64,000 nt of DNA from Sunxiuqinia sp965372405 (GTDB lineage: Bacteria; Bacteroidota; Bacteroidia; Bacteroidales; Prolixibacteraceae). The translations under genes were made by a program, and so were the position numbers. Shown here one piece after another: positions 44,391 through 53,106 of the stretch. Location: NCBI GenBank assembly GCA_965372405.1, contig CBDVCE010000008.1:31485-95484 (forward strand), read 5' to 3'. Below the pieces are notes generated by a model. The model saw only the letters and a program-made list of their open reading frames with translations, searched no databases and was not told where the DNA came from. The stretch's first letter is position 1, and every line of letters begins with the position of its first letter.

Positions 44391-45719
44391 TTATCGTTTT
44401 GGCATGTTACCCATCATACGGTTCAGGTTTTTACCCTGAGAAACCATACGCATCATTTTACGGGTTTCAGCAAATTGTTTTATTAAACGGTTCACTTCCT
44501 GAATGTTTGAGCCTGCACCTACTGCAACTCTTTTTCTACGCGAGCCATTCAATAATGATGGATCATCACGTTCTGCTGGCGTCATCGAGTAGATGATTGC
44601 TTCAATCCCTTTGAATGCATCATCTTCAATGTCCATATTCTTCATGGCTTTCCCCATCCCTGGAATCATACCAGCCAAGTCTTTCAGGTTACCCATTTTT
44701 TTAATTTGCTGAATTTGCTTCAGAAAATCATTAAAATTGAATTGATTTTTTGCCAGTTTCTTTTGAAGACGGCGAGCTTCATCAGAATCAAATTGCTCCT
44801 GTGCCTTTTCAACAAGAGAAACAACATCACCCATCCCAAGGATACGATCAGCCATCCGGTCTGGATGGAACACGTCGAGTGCTTCCATCTTTTCACCAGT
44901 ACCGACAAATTTAATAGGTTTGTTAACTATTGAACGAATAGAGAGAGCAGCTCCACCACGGGTATCACCATCAAGCTTTGTAAGCACAACGCCATCAAAG
45001 TCAAGTTTGTCATTAAATTCTTTTGCAGTATTCACGGCGTCCTGACCAGTCATGGAGTCAACGACAAACAAAATCTCATTTGGATCAACAGCTTTTTTAA
45101 CTGCCGAAATCTCATTCATCATTTTTTCATCAACGGCCAATCGACCGGCGGTATCGACAATAACCACATCATTGCCATTTGCCTTTGCATGTTTAATCGC
45201 CGCTTTGGCAATTTTCACAGGCTCTTTATTTCCATCTTCTGTATAAACAGGAACCTGAATTTGCTCACCAAGTACTTTCAACTGATCAATCGCAGCAGGA
45301 CGATAAACATCACCAGCAACCAAAAGAGGATGTTTTCCCTTTTTGCTTTTCAGCATTTTTGCCAGCTTACCAGCGAAAGTAGTTTTACCAGAACCTTGCA
45401 AACCAGCAATCAAAATAACAGTTGGTTTCCCTCCAAGATCAATATCTACCGATTTACCACCCATTAATTCTGCCAGTTCATCGCGCACAATTTTCACCAT
45501 CATCTGCCCAGGCTGAACTGATGAAAGCACATCTTCCCCTAAGGCTTTTTCTTTAACATTCTCAGTAAATGTTTTCGCTATCTTGAAGTTAACATCCGCA
45601 TCAAGCAAAGCACGACGAACCTCCTTAAGTGTCTCAGCAATATTAATTTCGGTAATTCTTCCTTTTCCCTTTAGCAGTTGAAAGGATTTTTCCAGCTTTT
45701 CATTAAGATTCTCAAACAT
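44391..45719 (-). CDS. ffh: Signal recognition particle protein Ffh (SRP54)
   Basis: 442 residues. The N domain (1-90) is followed by the GTPase domain with P-loop AGLQGSGKTTFAGKLA, DTAGRLAVDEKMM and TKLDGDTRGGAALS. The Met-rich M domain (about 325-440) has DLAGMIPGMGKAMKNM and GSRRKRVAVGAGSNIQEVNRLIKQF and ends MMGNMPKR. It binds signal sequences and the 4.5S RNA and targets ribosomes to the inner membrane. It is the first gene of the probable ffh-folD run. The SRP RNA gene is not in the window. Confidence 0.97.
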   Translation of the reverse strand: MFENLNEKLEKSFQLLKGKGRITEINIAETLKEVRRALLDADVNFKIAKTFTENVKEKALGEDVLSSVQPGQMMVKIVRDELAELMGGKSVDIDLGGKPTVILIAGLQGSGKTTFAGKLAKMLKSKKGKHPLLVAGDVYRPAAIDQLKVLGEQIQVPVYTEDGNKEPVKIAKAAIKHAKANGNDVVIVDTAGRLAVDEKMMNEISAVKKAVDPNEILFVVDSMTGQDAVNTAKEFNDKLDFDGVVLTKLDGDTRGGAALSIRSIVNKPIKFVGTGEKMEALDVFHPDRMADRILGMGDVVSLVEKAQEQFDSDEARRLQKKLAKNQFNFNDFLKQIQQIKKMGNLKDLAGMIPGMGKAMKNMDIEDDAFKGIEAIIYSMTPAERDDPSLLNGSRRKRVAVGAGSNIQEVNRLIKQFAETRKMMRMVSQGKNLNRMMGNMPKR

Positions 45720-45865
45720 ATCTGATCGAAATTAATTATTGTAAAAGTTTCGGCAAAAGTACAAAAAATAAAGTGATGACGAATTTTAAAATTCTTTAAA
45801 AAAAAGATAAAAAGGAGGGTTACCTTTTTTACATATTAAGAATAAATAAATGTCTATATAATTTA

Positions 45866-45871
45866 GGGAGG
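45866..45871 (+). promoter_or_regulatory. Shine-Dalgarno-like sequence
   Basis: GGGAGG lies 6 bases before ATG 45878. Most genes in this window lack such a site, so it stands out and supports this start. Confidence 0.55.
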
Positions 45872-45877
45872 AGAGAG

Positions 45878-46105
45878 ATGATAAGGAATCATTCAGATTA
45901 TTATGGTTTAATATTCGGATGTCCAATGGGTTCGGAGCATAAGGATTGTGTCTATAGAACAATAAGAGACAAACCTTTAGGAGAGAGAATTAAATATATT
46001 GGATCGATTACAAAGGACGAGCGTTCAATTTTAGTAAAACATCACAAAGATTGTATTACTCGCCGAGAAGATAAAGTCCCTTTTTCACGAATCGCAATTT
46101 TGTAG
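45878..46105 (+). CDS. Small Cys-containing conserved hypothetical protein
   Basis: 75 residues: LIFGCPMGSEHKDCVYRTIRDKPLGERIKYIGSI, then KHHKDCITRRED. The three Cys residues and the FGCPMG start resemble a small hypothetical family I associate with Bacteroidota. The Cys spacing could bind a metal, but there is no standard zinc-finger pattern. A Shine-Dalgarno-like GGGAGG precedes the ATG, and a good terminator (46113-46132) follows the stop at 8 bases, so it is a complete single-gene unit. The function is unknown. Confidence 0.7.
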   Translation: MIRNHSDYYGLIFGCPMGSEHKDCVYRTIRDKPLGERIKYIGSITKDERSILVKHHKDCITRREDKVPFSRIAIL

Positions 46106-46405
46106 AATTTTTGGGGGTCAGTTCTGGCCCCCATTTCTATTTTTATCCCCCTCCTATTAAATGTTTTCCAATATAAATAAGCCAAACGCTACATTTTTTT
46201 ATTTTTTTCAGTCTGCATTAACATACTGAGAATAAAAACGAACCCATCAAATAATTGTTATGTATTACTGATTTTAAGAAAACCGGAGGGAACCTTTGCT
46301 TAATTAACCGGATTATTAATAAAACTGACTTTTTTTTGTATAAATTGACAATTACTTGATATTTATATTTAAAAATCTCTAAATATCAGTTATTTTTGAA
46401 ATTGG
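46106..46405. other. Intergenic region between the small Cys protein and the sigma factor
   Basis: 300 bases. It contains the terminator at 46113-46132 and an inverted repeat GATATTT (46358-46364) / AAATATC (46381-46387) just upstream of the sigma factor start. A TATTTTTG box (46391-46398) resembles the Bacteroidota -7 element but lies only 7 bases before the ATG. No coding frame is seen. Confidence 0.45.
46113..46132 (+). terminator. Terminator after the small Cys protein gene
   Basis: GGGGGTCA (46113-46120) pairs with TGGCCCCC (46125-46132), 8 bp including one U-G, with a 4-base loop. It is followed by ATTTCTATTTTTAT. Confidence 0.8.
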
Positions 46406-46915
46406 ATGACGAATATAAAAAACAAAGCCTGGTTTGAAGTGATCTTTGATGAACACTACGATCCTGTAAGAAACTACTTATATTATTTGTCCGGGGACAT
46501 GAAACTCTCGGAAGACCTTGGGCAAGATGTATTTTTGTCGCTTTGGGAGAATCGTGATAAACTTCGAGAGAATACTCTTCGGGCTTATCTGCTTACCATT
46601 GCCCGAAACCGCTATTTCAAACACCACCGAAGGAAATCCGTCGACCTTAAGTTTAGTAACTCATTAATTGGGAAAGACAATAATGAGTATAAGTCTCCTG
46701 AATACTTAATTGAGATCAAAGAATTTGATGTCAAACTTCAAACTGCAATCTCTAAGTTGCCTGAACGCACCCGCACAATCTTCTTAATGAATCGCCTGGA
46801 AGACAAGAGCTATCGACAAATTAGCGAAAATCTTGAAATTTCAGTAAAGGCCGTAGAGAAGCAGATGACCAAAGCAATCCGCTTACTTCATGATGCTCTA
46901 GACCGAAGACTTTAA
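46406..46915 (+). CDS. ECF RNA polymerase sigma factor, FecI-like
   Basis: 169 residues. Region 2 reads VIFDEHYDPVRNYLYYLSGDMKLSEDLGQDVFLSLWENRDKL with YLLTIARNRYFKHHRRKS. Region 4 reads LPERTRTIFLMNRLEDKSYRQISENLEISVKAVEKQMTKAI, a helix-turn-helix for the -35 element. This is the Bacteroidota ECF type normally controlled by a FecR anti-sigma factor, which is encoded 117 bases downstream. In that system a TonB-dependent outer-membrane protein with an STN domain signals to FecR; none is adjacent here. Confidence 0.94.
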   Translation: MTNIKNKAWFEVIFDEHYDPVRNYLYYLSGDMKLSEDLGQDVFLSLWENRDKLRENTLRAYLLTIARNRYFKHHRRKSVDLKFSNSLIGKDNNEYKSPEYLIEIKEFDVKLQTAISKLPERTRTIFLMNRLEDKSYRQISENLEISVKAVEKQMTKAIRLLHDALDRRL

Positions 46916-47031
46916 TTTTATTCCACAATTTTTTTTATTAATCTGGTAGGGTATTTTCATTTTTATGGATATACCAATTAGAAAGTAGATATTTGAGAAA
47001 AGTTCAATAACAAACCAGATTATCAAAACCA

Positions 47032-47883
47032 GTGAGATCCGTTGTCCATAAATTTGAAGAGAAGATCAATCAGGTAACTAGTCACTACGAAGTTCCTGAA
47101 GGTTTAGATAAGAAAGTAGTTTTGAATATGATCTTTATTAGAATTGAAGAAGGAAATAATAAACAGCAAGGGACAAGCAAAATATATTTTTTAAGTCCTG
47201 TTTATCGAATCGCAATATCAACCGCAGCTTTTCTCTTGCTGATTTTCCTTCTTCAATTTTTTTTATCCACCATTAAAATTTCCAGTGAAGATTTAGTTGC
47301 CGGCTCCTATTTACTCCCCGACGATTCAAGAATTGTTATGGAATTTGACAGTAAAATAAGCTATCCAAAATATTGGTGGAAACGTGAAGTAAACCTGATA
47401 GGTGATGCCTACTTTGAAGTTAAGGAAGGAAAACAATTTACCGTTAAAACAATTCATGGAAACATTGAGGTAATTGGCACCCGTTTTCACGTTAAACAAT
47501 TTAAAGACGGGTTGAAAATACAATGTTTTGAAGGCTTGGTGAAGCTTTCAAATGACAAGAAGGAGCAACTAATTTCAGAAGGAAGTTCTCTCGAGTTTAG
47601 AAATAATGAAATCTCAGAATCATCAATAATAAAAGGGAACCACCCAGAATTAGCAAAGTTCAATCAGTATTTTTCACAAGTCAATATAAAATTTGTGGTA
47701 GAGGAAATTGAATACTTCTTTAATGTTGATATTGATTTACAAGATACTACTTTGAAGAAACATTTTTCGGGTAGAATTTACACATCCAATTGTGATTCTG
47801 CTTTGCAAATGCTATGTACTCCACTGGATTTGAGATATGATTTTAATCCAAACAAAAAGATTTTTACAATTGAAGAACTATGA
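47032..47883 (+). CDS. FecR family anti-sigma factor
   Basis: 283 residues from GTG 47032. I see no ATG in frame near it that would keep the N-terminal cytoplasmic part. The N-terminus (about 1-58) would bind the sigma factor. A single transmembrane helix follows (about 61-82, IAISTAAFLLLIFLLQFFL). The periplasmic FecR domain (about 90-195, LPDDSRIVMEFDSKISYPKYWWKREVNLIGDAYFEVKEGKQFTVKT) is followed by a C-terminal STN-like DUF4974 domain (about 210-283). It controls the adjacent sigma factor. No SusC/SusD operon follows; a terminator at 47982-48008 ends the unit. Confidence 0.92.
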   Translation: MRSVVHKFEEKINQVTSHYEVPEGLDKKVVLNMIFIRIEEGNNKQQGTSKIYFLSPVYRIAISTAAFLLLIFLLQFFLSTIKISSEDLVAGSYLLPDDSRIVMEFDSKISYPKYWWKREVNLIGDAYFEVKEGKQFTVKTIHGNIEVIGTRFHVKQFKDGLKIQCFEGLVKLSNDKKEQLISEGSSLEFRNNEISESSIIKGNHPELAKFNQYFSQVNIKFVVEEIEYFFNVDIDLQDTTLKKHFSGRIYTSNCDSALQMLCTPLDLRYDFNPNKKIFTIEEL

Positions 47884-47981
47884 AATATAAAAAAATTAAT
47901 ATTCATAAATTTGCTGAAACCTATGACCAGAAAAGTTATTCTGGATCATGCTGAACAATCAATCCTTTTAACAATAATTAG

Positions 47982-48008
47982 AAAAGCTTCTCGTAACGGG
48001 AAGCTTTT
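47982..48008 (+). terminator. Terminator after the FecR gene
   Basis: AAAAGCTTC (47982-47990) pairs with GAAGCTTTT (48000-48008), with a 9-base loop, and runs into TTTTGTTTT. It lies 98 bases after the stop. Confidence 0.8.
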
Positions 48009-48016
48009 TTGTTTTA

Positions 48017-48691
48017 ATGTCTATTTTAGCAAAAAATTTCAATATGGATAAAAAGAACTTTTCAGAACACGATAAAGCATTTTACAAAGATGGATACCAA
48101 CTAGGAACTTATGCTACCTCAAAAGAAGGTGAAACGTCCTTATTTGATGCAATTTCCAACATGTACAAAGGAATTGATGATCTTATTGATTCGTTATCTG
48201 AAATGGCCAAAAAGCAAGGTGTATCTATTGACTGCAAAAAAGGATGTGCCTGGTGTTGTAAACAAGCTGTATTTGCAAACTCTTACGAGATTCATTATTT
48301 GGGAAGATTTATTGAAAAGAATTTCGCAGAAACTGAAAAGGAACATGTAATCAGGAAGTCAAAACTTAAAAATGACAAAACCGATAAATTAAGCGAAAAA
48401 GAAGTACTAAGTTTTAAAGCTGATTGCCCTCTTTTAAAGAATGGTGCATGTTCAGCTTATGAAGCACGTCCTATGGCATGCCGCATATACCTTTCACAAA
48501 AAGTTAGCACTTGCATTGATTTTTACAAAAACCCAGAAGATGAGAACAGCTACCCTGCCCTGCTTGAATTCCCTTTGCGTGCCGGAAGAATGATGAATGA
48601 TGGTTTTATAGCAGCACTAAAAACAAATGGCACATTGACTGCTGAATTCCGATTGGAAAAAGGACTTTTGACCTTTCTGGGACAACAATAA
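48017..48691 (+). CDS. YkgJ-type Cys-cluster protein
   Basis: Up to 224 residues; an ATG at 48044 is an alternative start, and the first one sits very close to the terminator T-run. The Cys cluster DCKKGCAWCCKQAVFANSYEIHYL and the later ADCPLLKNGACSAYEARPMACRIYLS give the CxxxCxxCC...C...C...C pattern of YkgJ/zinc- or iron-cluster proteins (UPF0153). The function of the family is not established. It is soluble. A shared hairpin (48695-48718) separates it from the convergent metallopeptidase gene. Confidence 0.88.
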   Translation: MSILAKNFNMDKKNFSEHDKAFYKDGYQLGTYATSKEGETSLFDAISNMYKGIDDLIDSLSEMAKKQGVSIDCKKGCAWCCKQAVFANSYEIHYLGRFIEKNFAETEKEHVIRKSKLKNDKTDKLSEKEVLSFKADCPLLKNGACSAYEARPMACRIYLSQKVSTCIDFYKNPEDENSYPALLEFPLRAGRMMNDGFIAALKTNGTLTAEFRLEKGLLTFLGQQ

Positions 48692-48694
48692 AAA

Positions 48695-48718
48695 AAGGAT
48701 GCCGACAAAAGCATCCTT
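48695..48718. terminator. Bidirectional terminator between convergent genes
   Basis: AAGGATGC (48695-48702) pairs with GCATCCTT (48711-48718) with an 8-base loop. T-rich sequence follows on the plus strand and an A-run precedes it, so it can serve the YkgJ gene and the metallopeptidase gene. Confidence 0.8.
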
Positions 48719-48727
48719 CTTTATTTT

Positions 48728-50362
48728 TTAGAGTCCCACTACTTCCGGACCTTGTTCAAAAACAATATCTCGAGGTATTCCAGCATCTCCAATTCGATTC
48801 AAGTCATTTTGCAAAGCCTCACGAATAAAACCTTTCTCAGCAATCATTGATTTGGCTTTCTCATAATCACCATCTCCCTGAACAGTCAATATCAAGTCTG
48901 ACAAATCAAACATCGCTAGTTTCATCTTTTCATAATCAACACGATAAGTCCCAGTTGCTTCATCACGAGTAAAAGCACCTTTCTCTTCAAAATAATAGAA
49001 TCGGAACATGTTTGCCTTTCCATGGGCACTGGCAGCTCCAAAACGTACCGAACGGAAAATACCTGCCATAAATGTTACAAAGTTGTCCATCATTTCCTTA
49101 TCTGAAAACTCACCCATCTCATTTAACTGATACACACACCATAAACCTAGAATATCAGCTTTACTTTCTTCAATTGAGGTATAGGTTTCTTTTAAAGATT
49201 CACGAACTGTTATCTCTCCAGAAATTGTACTACCAAGCCCTAGGCCATGAGCCACTTCATGAAACATGGTATTTTCAAAAAATGCATCAAACTTCACATG
49301 CTTGCGCTGCTCTTCGGTAATTAGCAATTCAGAAATTGGAGTCAGAATTTTATCAAATTTTGCTTGCATTGAATTTTTCAATTGAAGCTTACGACTTCCT
49401 TTATTCGCTCTAACTTTTTCATCATTTGGTAAGTTAATTGCGATTGTCTTGCTTCCGGCATTACAATCTCCAGCATAATAAATGGCATCATATGCATTCA
49501 TATCTGAATCAGATCCAGGAGTCTCATTTTTATAAGCTTGTTTACAAGGAAGCGCCTTTTGCAGTTCAGGTAATATTGCGGCATACTTCTCCAACTTTTT
49601 ACTCCATACTTTATCTTTAACAAGAATAAATGACTCATGCGCCGTTTTGTAGCCATACAATTGATCTTCATAATTTTCAATTGGCCCAACAACAAATTCA
49701 ATGCTATTGTCCTTCATATCCAACCAGGCAACATCACTATCGTAATAATCATCAGTAAGCAAAGCCTCGGCACGTAATTCAAGATACTTTTTCAGACCTT
49801 CATCTTCAGCTAAGCTTGCAGCCTGACGAATATATTCAGCAGCTTTTTCAACCTTTTCTTTATACGCGACATGATAAGGAACAGCTTCAAGCTTTCCTTC
49901 TTCATCTCTTTTTATCAAAGTATAAAGACCTGTTTTTGCTGGATTATCCCAAGCTGCAAATTCTTCTTTAGTCATGTCTACAGGATAAAACATTGCACCA
50001 GCTGGTTTCTCTCCATAACCTTCTAAAAATGGTTCATTACCGCTTAAACGCTCCCATGGTCCATAGTTAATATTAATAAATTTGGCCTCCCCTTCACTCT
50101 TGGCTTTAGACAAAACTTCTTCATTATCACCGTAAGCTTGCGTCCAATAAATTTCCTGCATTAGATCAGCAGCCTTAAACAAATAAGGCAACAACTGCTT
50201 TTCTTTTTCAGTCAACACCGATAAATCTGTTGTCAACTTAAACGTTGCAAACTCATCAGCTTTTTTATCAATTTCACTTTTCATGGGTTCTGTTTCCTTT
50301 GGCTGATTCGTGCATGCAGAAAAAAACACAGCAACAACTGCCAATAAAATTGTACTTTTCAT
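48728..50362 (-). CDS. Dipeptidyl-peptidase III (M49)-like zinc metallopeptidase, lipoprotein
   Basis: 544 residues with a lipoprotein signal (MKSTILLAVVAVFFSAC, Cys17). The zinc motif is HEVAHG (about residue 370) and the second acidic motif is EESKADILGLW (about 398), equivalent to the EECRAD motif of DPP III. Classical M49 peptidases carry HEXXGH, with one extra residue; here it is HEXXH, a variant I associate with a bacterial subgroup. It would cleave short peptides or act on another periplasmic substrate. It converges with the YkgJ gene; the monooxygenase-fold gene is 23 bases upstream. Confidence 0.85.
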   Translation of the reverse strand: MKSTILLAVVAVFFSACTNQPKETEPMKSEIDKKADEFATFKLTTDLSVLTEKEKQLLPYLFKAADLMQEIYWTQAYGDNEEVLSKAKSEGEAKFININYGPWERLSGNEPFLEGYGEKPAGAMFYPVDMTKEEFAAWDNPAKTGLYTLIKRDEEGKLEAVPYHVAYKEKVEKAAEYIRQAASLAEDEGLKKYLELRAEALLTDDYYDSDVAWLDMKDNSIEFVVGPIENYEDQLYGYKTAHESFILVKDKVWSKKLEKYAAILPELQKALPCKQAYKNETPGSDSDMNAYDAIYYAGDCNAGSKTIAINLPNDEKVRANKGSRKLQLKNSMQAKFDKILTPISELLITEEQRKHVKFDAFFENTMFHEVAHGLGLGSTISGEITVRESLKETYTSIEESKADILGLWCVYQLNEMGEFSDKEMMDNFVTFMAGIFRSVRFGAASAHGKANMFRFYYFEEKGAFTRDEATGTYRVDYEKMKLAMFDLSDLILTVQGDGDYEKAKSMIAEKGFIREALQNDLNRIGDAGIPRDIVFEQGPEVVGL

Positions 50363-50385
50363 TTCAGTAAGTTTTCAGTAGTTAT

Positions 50386-50709
50386 TTAATTTTCCTTCTC
50401 AAATCCATATTCATGCTCAACTTTAGCAATTCGCACTTTGAATGATTTATACCATTTCTCTCTCCCAAGCTCTCTAGCTAATGAATGTTCAATATTCTCA
50501 CGCCAACTTTTTATTGCATCCAAATCACGCCAATATGAGACTGTTATTCCAATTTCCTGACGTGCTGATTCAACACCCAAAAAACCATCTTGTTCACTGG
50601 CTAACTCTTCCATTTTTTGAGCCATGTCAGAATACCCATCATCAACTTCAGTTCTAACAGAACTAAATATTACAGTATAATATGGAAGATCATGTGTTTT
50701 GGAGATCAT
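50386..50709 (-). CDS. Antibiotic biosynthesis monooxygenase (ABM) domain protein
   Basis: 107 residues: YTVIFSSVRTEVDDGYSDMAQKMEELASEQDGFLGVESARQEIGITVSYWRDLDAIKSWRENIEHSLARELGREKWY. This is the dimeric alpha/beta ABM fold, with the GFLG-E-R and SYWRD motifs. Proteins of this fold include quinol monooxygenases and haem-degrading enzymes, but many have no known activity. It overlaps the SNase-like gene by 4 bases (ATGA), so the two are translationally coupled. Confidence 0.88.
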   Translation of the reverse strand: MISKTHDLPYYTVIFSSVRTEVDDGYSDMAQKMEELASEQDGFLGVESARQEIGITVSYWRDLDAIKSWRENIEHSLARELGREKWYKSFKVRIAKVEHEYGFEKEN

Positions 50710-51107
50710 AAGAAATATAGTTCTGCAAATCCTTTTGCGACAAGCAAATCATTTATACAATAGTAGTCTCCGATTGTGCGGATGTTCTCAGTGCCTACCA
50801 GAACCTCATCAGGAACCCGAATGTAAAGAATTGCTAAATATCGTCCGTATTTCCCTTTAGCATCCTTCATGGTTTCCACAATAGCTTCTTGTCCTTTTCG
50901 AATCAATGACTTTACAAAATCAGAAGCCATCTTTCCTTTCATATATTCTTCGGAACCTCTTTTCACACCATAAACTTCAGGTGTATTCACACCGTATAGC
51001 CTGATTTTCTCATTTCTGACCCAAACAGTAAGGCCAAGATCAATATCGATCACATAAGTGTCACCATCAACTACTCTTTGTATTTGTGCTTGATATTGGT
51101 ACATCAT
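50706..51107 (-). CDS. Thermonuclease-like (SNase) protein
   Basis: 133 residues with the staphylococcal-nuclease fold: IQRVVDGDTYVIDIDLGLTVWVRNEKIRLYGVNTPEV and GKYGRYLAILYI. The Arg/Glu positions of the nuclease active site are present in RLYGVNTPEVYG and GKYGRYLA. There is no signal peptide, unlike secreted thermonucleases, so it is probably cytoplasmic. The start could be the first or the second Met. It is coupled by a 4-base overlap to the ABM gene. yidC lies upstream of neither; the yidC gene is on the right, ended by the hairpin at 51142-51165. Confidence 0.88.
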   Translation of the reverse strand: MMYQYQAQIQRVVDGDTYVIDIDLGLTVWVRNEKIRLYGVNTPEVYGVKRGSEEYMKGKMASDFVKSLIRKGQEAIVETMKDAKGKYGRYLAILYIRVPDEVLVGTENIRTIGDYYCINDLLVAKGFAELYFL

Positions 51108-51141
51108 TCGTGTGTTAAAATTACGAATGATAATTTACAAA

Positions 51142-51165
51142 AAATGCTGCCAAATGACAGCATTT
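51142..51165 (-). terminator. Terminator after yidC
   Basis: AAATGCTG (51142-51149) pairs with CAGCATTT (51158-51165), with an 8-base loop and a T-run following on the minus strand. It lies 4 bases beyond the yidC stop. Confidence 0.8.
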
Positions 51166-51169
51166 CAAG

Positions 51170-53092
51170 TTATTTTTTAGGACGTTTTATTCCTTTTTGT
51201 TGAGCCATTTTTTCGACTCGTTGCTGAAACTTAGACTTTCCAGCAGGTGCTTTCTTTTGTTTGGCTTTTAGCTGTGCTCTAATTTTTTCATCATCAATCA
51301 ATGTACGGAATAAATACATCTGACCAATAGTTATCAGGTTTGCAAGGAAATAGTAATAACTCAATCCAGAAGCATAGCTGTTCAAGATAAATAAGAACAT
51401 TACAGGCATAATGTACATCATCGTTTGCATTCCCGGCATTTGCTGACTGCTGGTTGCCTGAGAGTTCATTTTTGTAGATACAATAGTTGTAACGGTCATT
51501 AACAAACAGAATAAACTCACATGAGATCCATAATACGGAATCTCAAATGGTAAATTAAAGATTGAATCATACGTTGAAAGGTCATGTGCCCATAAAAAGC
51601 TTTGCTGACGAAGCTCTATAGAAGTTGGAAAGAAAAAGAACATTGAAATCAAAATCGGAAACTGCAACAACATTGGCAAACAGCCCCCCATCGGATTTAC
51701 ACCAGCTTTTTTATACAAAGCCATGGTAGCTTGTTGTTTCTCCATTGCCTTATCTTTCCCGTATTTTTCAGTCAGCTCATCAATTTCAGGTTTTAATGCT
51801 TTCATTTTTGCCTGAGAAACATATGACTTGTACGTAAGGGGTAAAAGTATCATTTTAATAAAAATGGTCAATAATAAAATAATGATACCAAAATTTGCAA
51901 TGTGATTTCTTAAGAAATTAAATACTGGAATAATCAGCCAGGTATTAACAACACGGATATAACCCAGATCAATCACTCGTTCCATTGACAAATCGTACTG
52001 TTTCAATGTATTGTAATGGTTCGGACCAAAGTAAAATTGAAGATCGTAAGTTTCAGTTGATTTACCTTCATAAGGAAGTGCAATATCAGCAAAAAATCCA
52101 CCTACGTAATCCGGATCATCTTCCAAATAATCATACTTAATATCAGCTGTAGGGAATGACTCATCGGCAATTATGGTTGAACTAAAGAATAGCTGTTTAA
52201 AACTAATCCACTTCACTTTAGTCTTTAGTATTTCTTCATCAGATTTTGCCTGCCCTAACTTATCAACATCATCTCCTAGATACATATAACTAACTGTAGT
52301 GTAACGATCCTCCCCCATTTTCGAAGCGCGTTCTAATCGAGGTGCCGCAAACGCCCAGTTGAAATTCAGGTAGTTTGTATTTTGCGGTAATAATTGAGAA
52401 AGCCCGACACTTTTAATGTTAAAATCAACCAAATAAGAATTGTGTTTCAATCCATATTCAAATTCAAGATAACGACCATTCTCTGCATTTAATCGCATTG
52501 AGATATTCTCACTGCCACCACCATTTTTCTGATTATACTTCTCATTACCTTCTTTACCTTTTTTCACATCAGAGCCAGAAACAACAATTTGGCTTTTGCC
52601 TAATGAAGACTGAAAATAAAGGTCATCTGTTAGAATACTTTTGTTTTGAGAAAAGAAGTTCATCCCGAACATGTTTCCATTACCTTCAAATAGAATTAAC
52701 GGTAACGAATCATAAGTTTGGTAATCTTTCAATTCTACAGAATATATTTTACCACCTTTTGTTGAGATGGTAACTTTCATCAGATTATTCTCAAGAGTAA
52801 TGAATTTCTCTTCACCAACAGCTGATGCTCCAAAAACACCGTACTTAGCAATCGCATCATTGCTTACTACGGAAGGATCAGAAAGTTGCTCTCCTGTTGA
52901 TTCTGTAGCAACCTGTTCCATCTGCTTAATTTGAGTTTCAGCTTCGTGACTTCTTGAAGCCTCAACTTGCGCTATTGAATCCTGACGACGTTTAGTTGCT
53001 TCAATTTGTTCTTCTGAAGGTTTATTCAGGTAACTGAATCCAATAAAGATTGCAAAGATTAAAACAATCCCAATAATTGTATTTCTATCCAT
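51170..53092 (-). CDS. yidC: Membrane protein insertase YidC
   Basis: 640 residues. The N-terminal helix (MDRNTIIGIVLIFAIFIGFSYLNKPSEEQ) is followed by a large periplasmic beta domain (about 50-370, LENNLMKVTISTKGGKIYSVELKDYQTY). The conserved C-terminal core of five helices follows (about 380-600): FGIIILLLTIFIKMILLPLTYKSYVSQAKMKALKPEIDELTEKYG, GCLPMLLQFPILISMFFFFP and GLSYYYFLANLITIGQMYLF. The C-terminal tail is very basic (PAGKSKFQQRVEKMAQQKGIKRPKK), as in ribosome-contacting homologues. It is probably cotranscribed with pyrG, which ends 14 bases upstream. Confidence 0.97.
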   Translation of the reverse strand: MDRNTIIGIVLIFAIFIGFSYLNKPSEEQIEATKRRQDSIAQVEASRSHEAETQIKQMEQVATESTGEQLSDPSVVSNDAIAKYGVFGASAVGEEKFITLENNLMKVTISTKGGKIYSVELKDYQTYDSLPLILFEGNGNMFGMNFFSQNKSILTDDLYFQSSLGKSQIVVSGSDVKKGKEGNEKYNQKNGGGSENISMRLNAENGRYLEFEYGLKHNSYLVDFNIKSVGLSQLLPQNTNYLNFNWAFAAPRLERASKMGEDRYTTVSYMYLGDDVDKLGQAKSDEEILKTKVKWISFKQLFFSSTIIADESFPTADIKYDYLEDDPDYVGGFFADIALPYEGKSTETYDLQFYFGPNHYNTLKQYDLSMERVIDLGYIRVVNTWLIIPVFNFLRNHIANFGIIILLLTIFIKMILLPLTYKSYVSQAKMKALKPEIDELTEKYGKDKAMEKQQATMALYKKAGVNPMGGCLPMLLQFPILISMFFFFPTSIELRQQSFLWAHDLSTYDSIFNLPFEIPYYGSHVSLFCLLMTVTTIVSTKMNSQATSSQQMPGMQTMMYIMPVMFLFILNSYASGLSYYYFLANLITIGQMYLFRTLIDDEKIRAQLKAKQKKAPAGKSKFQQRVEKMAQQKGIKRPKK

Positions 53093-53106
53093 CTGTTTCT
53101 ATTTTC

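Noticed and set aside
42347..46105. Possible defence or mobile island around dinB and the small Cys gene
   Set aside because: The flanking genes (tex, folD, ffh) are housekeeping, and no integrase, toxin, nuclease pair or repeat boundary is seen.
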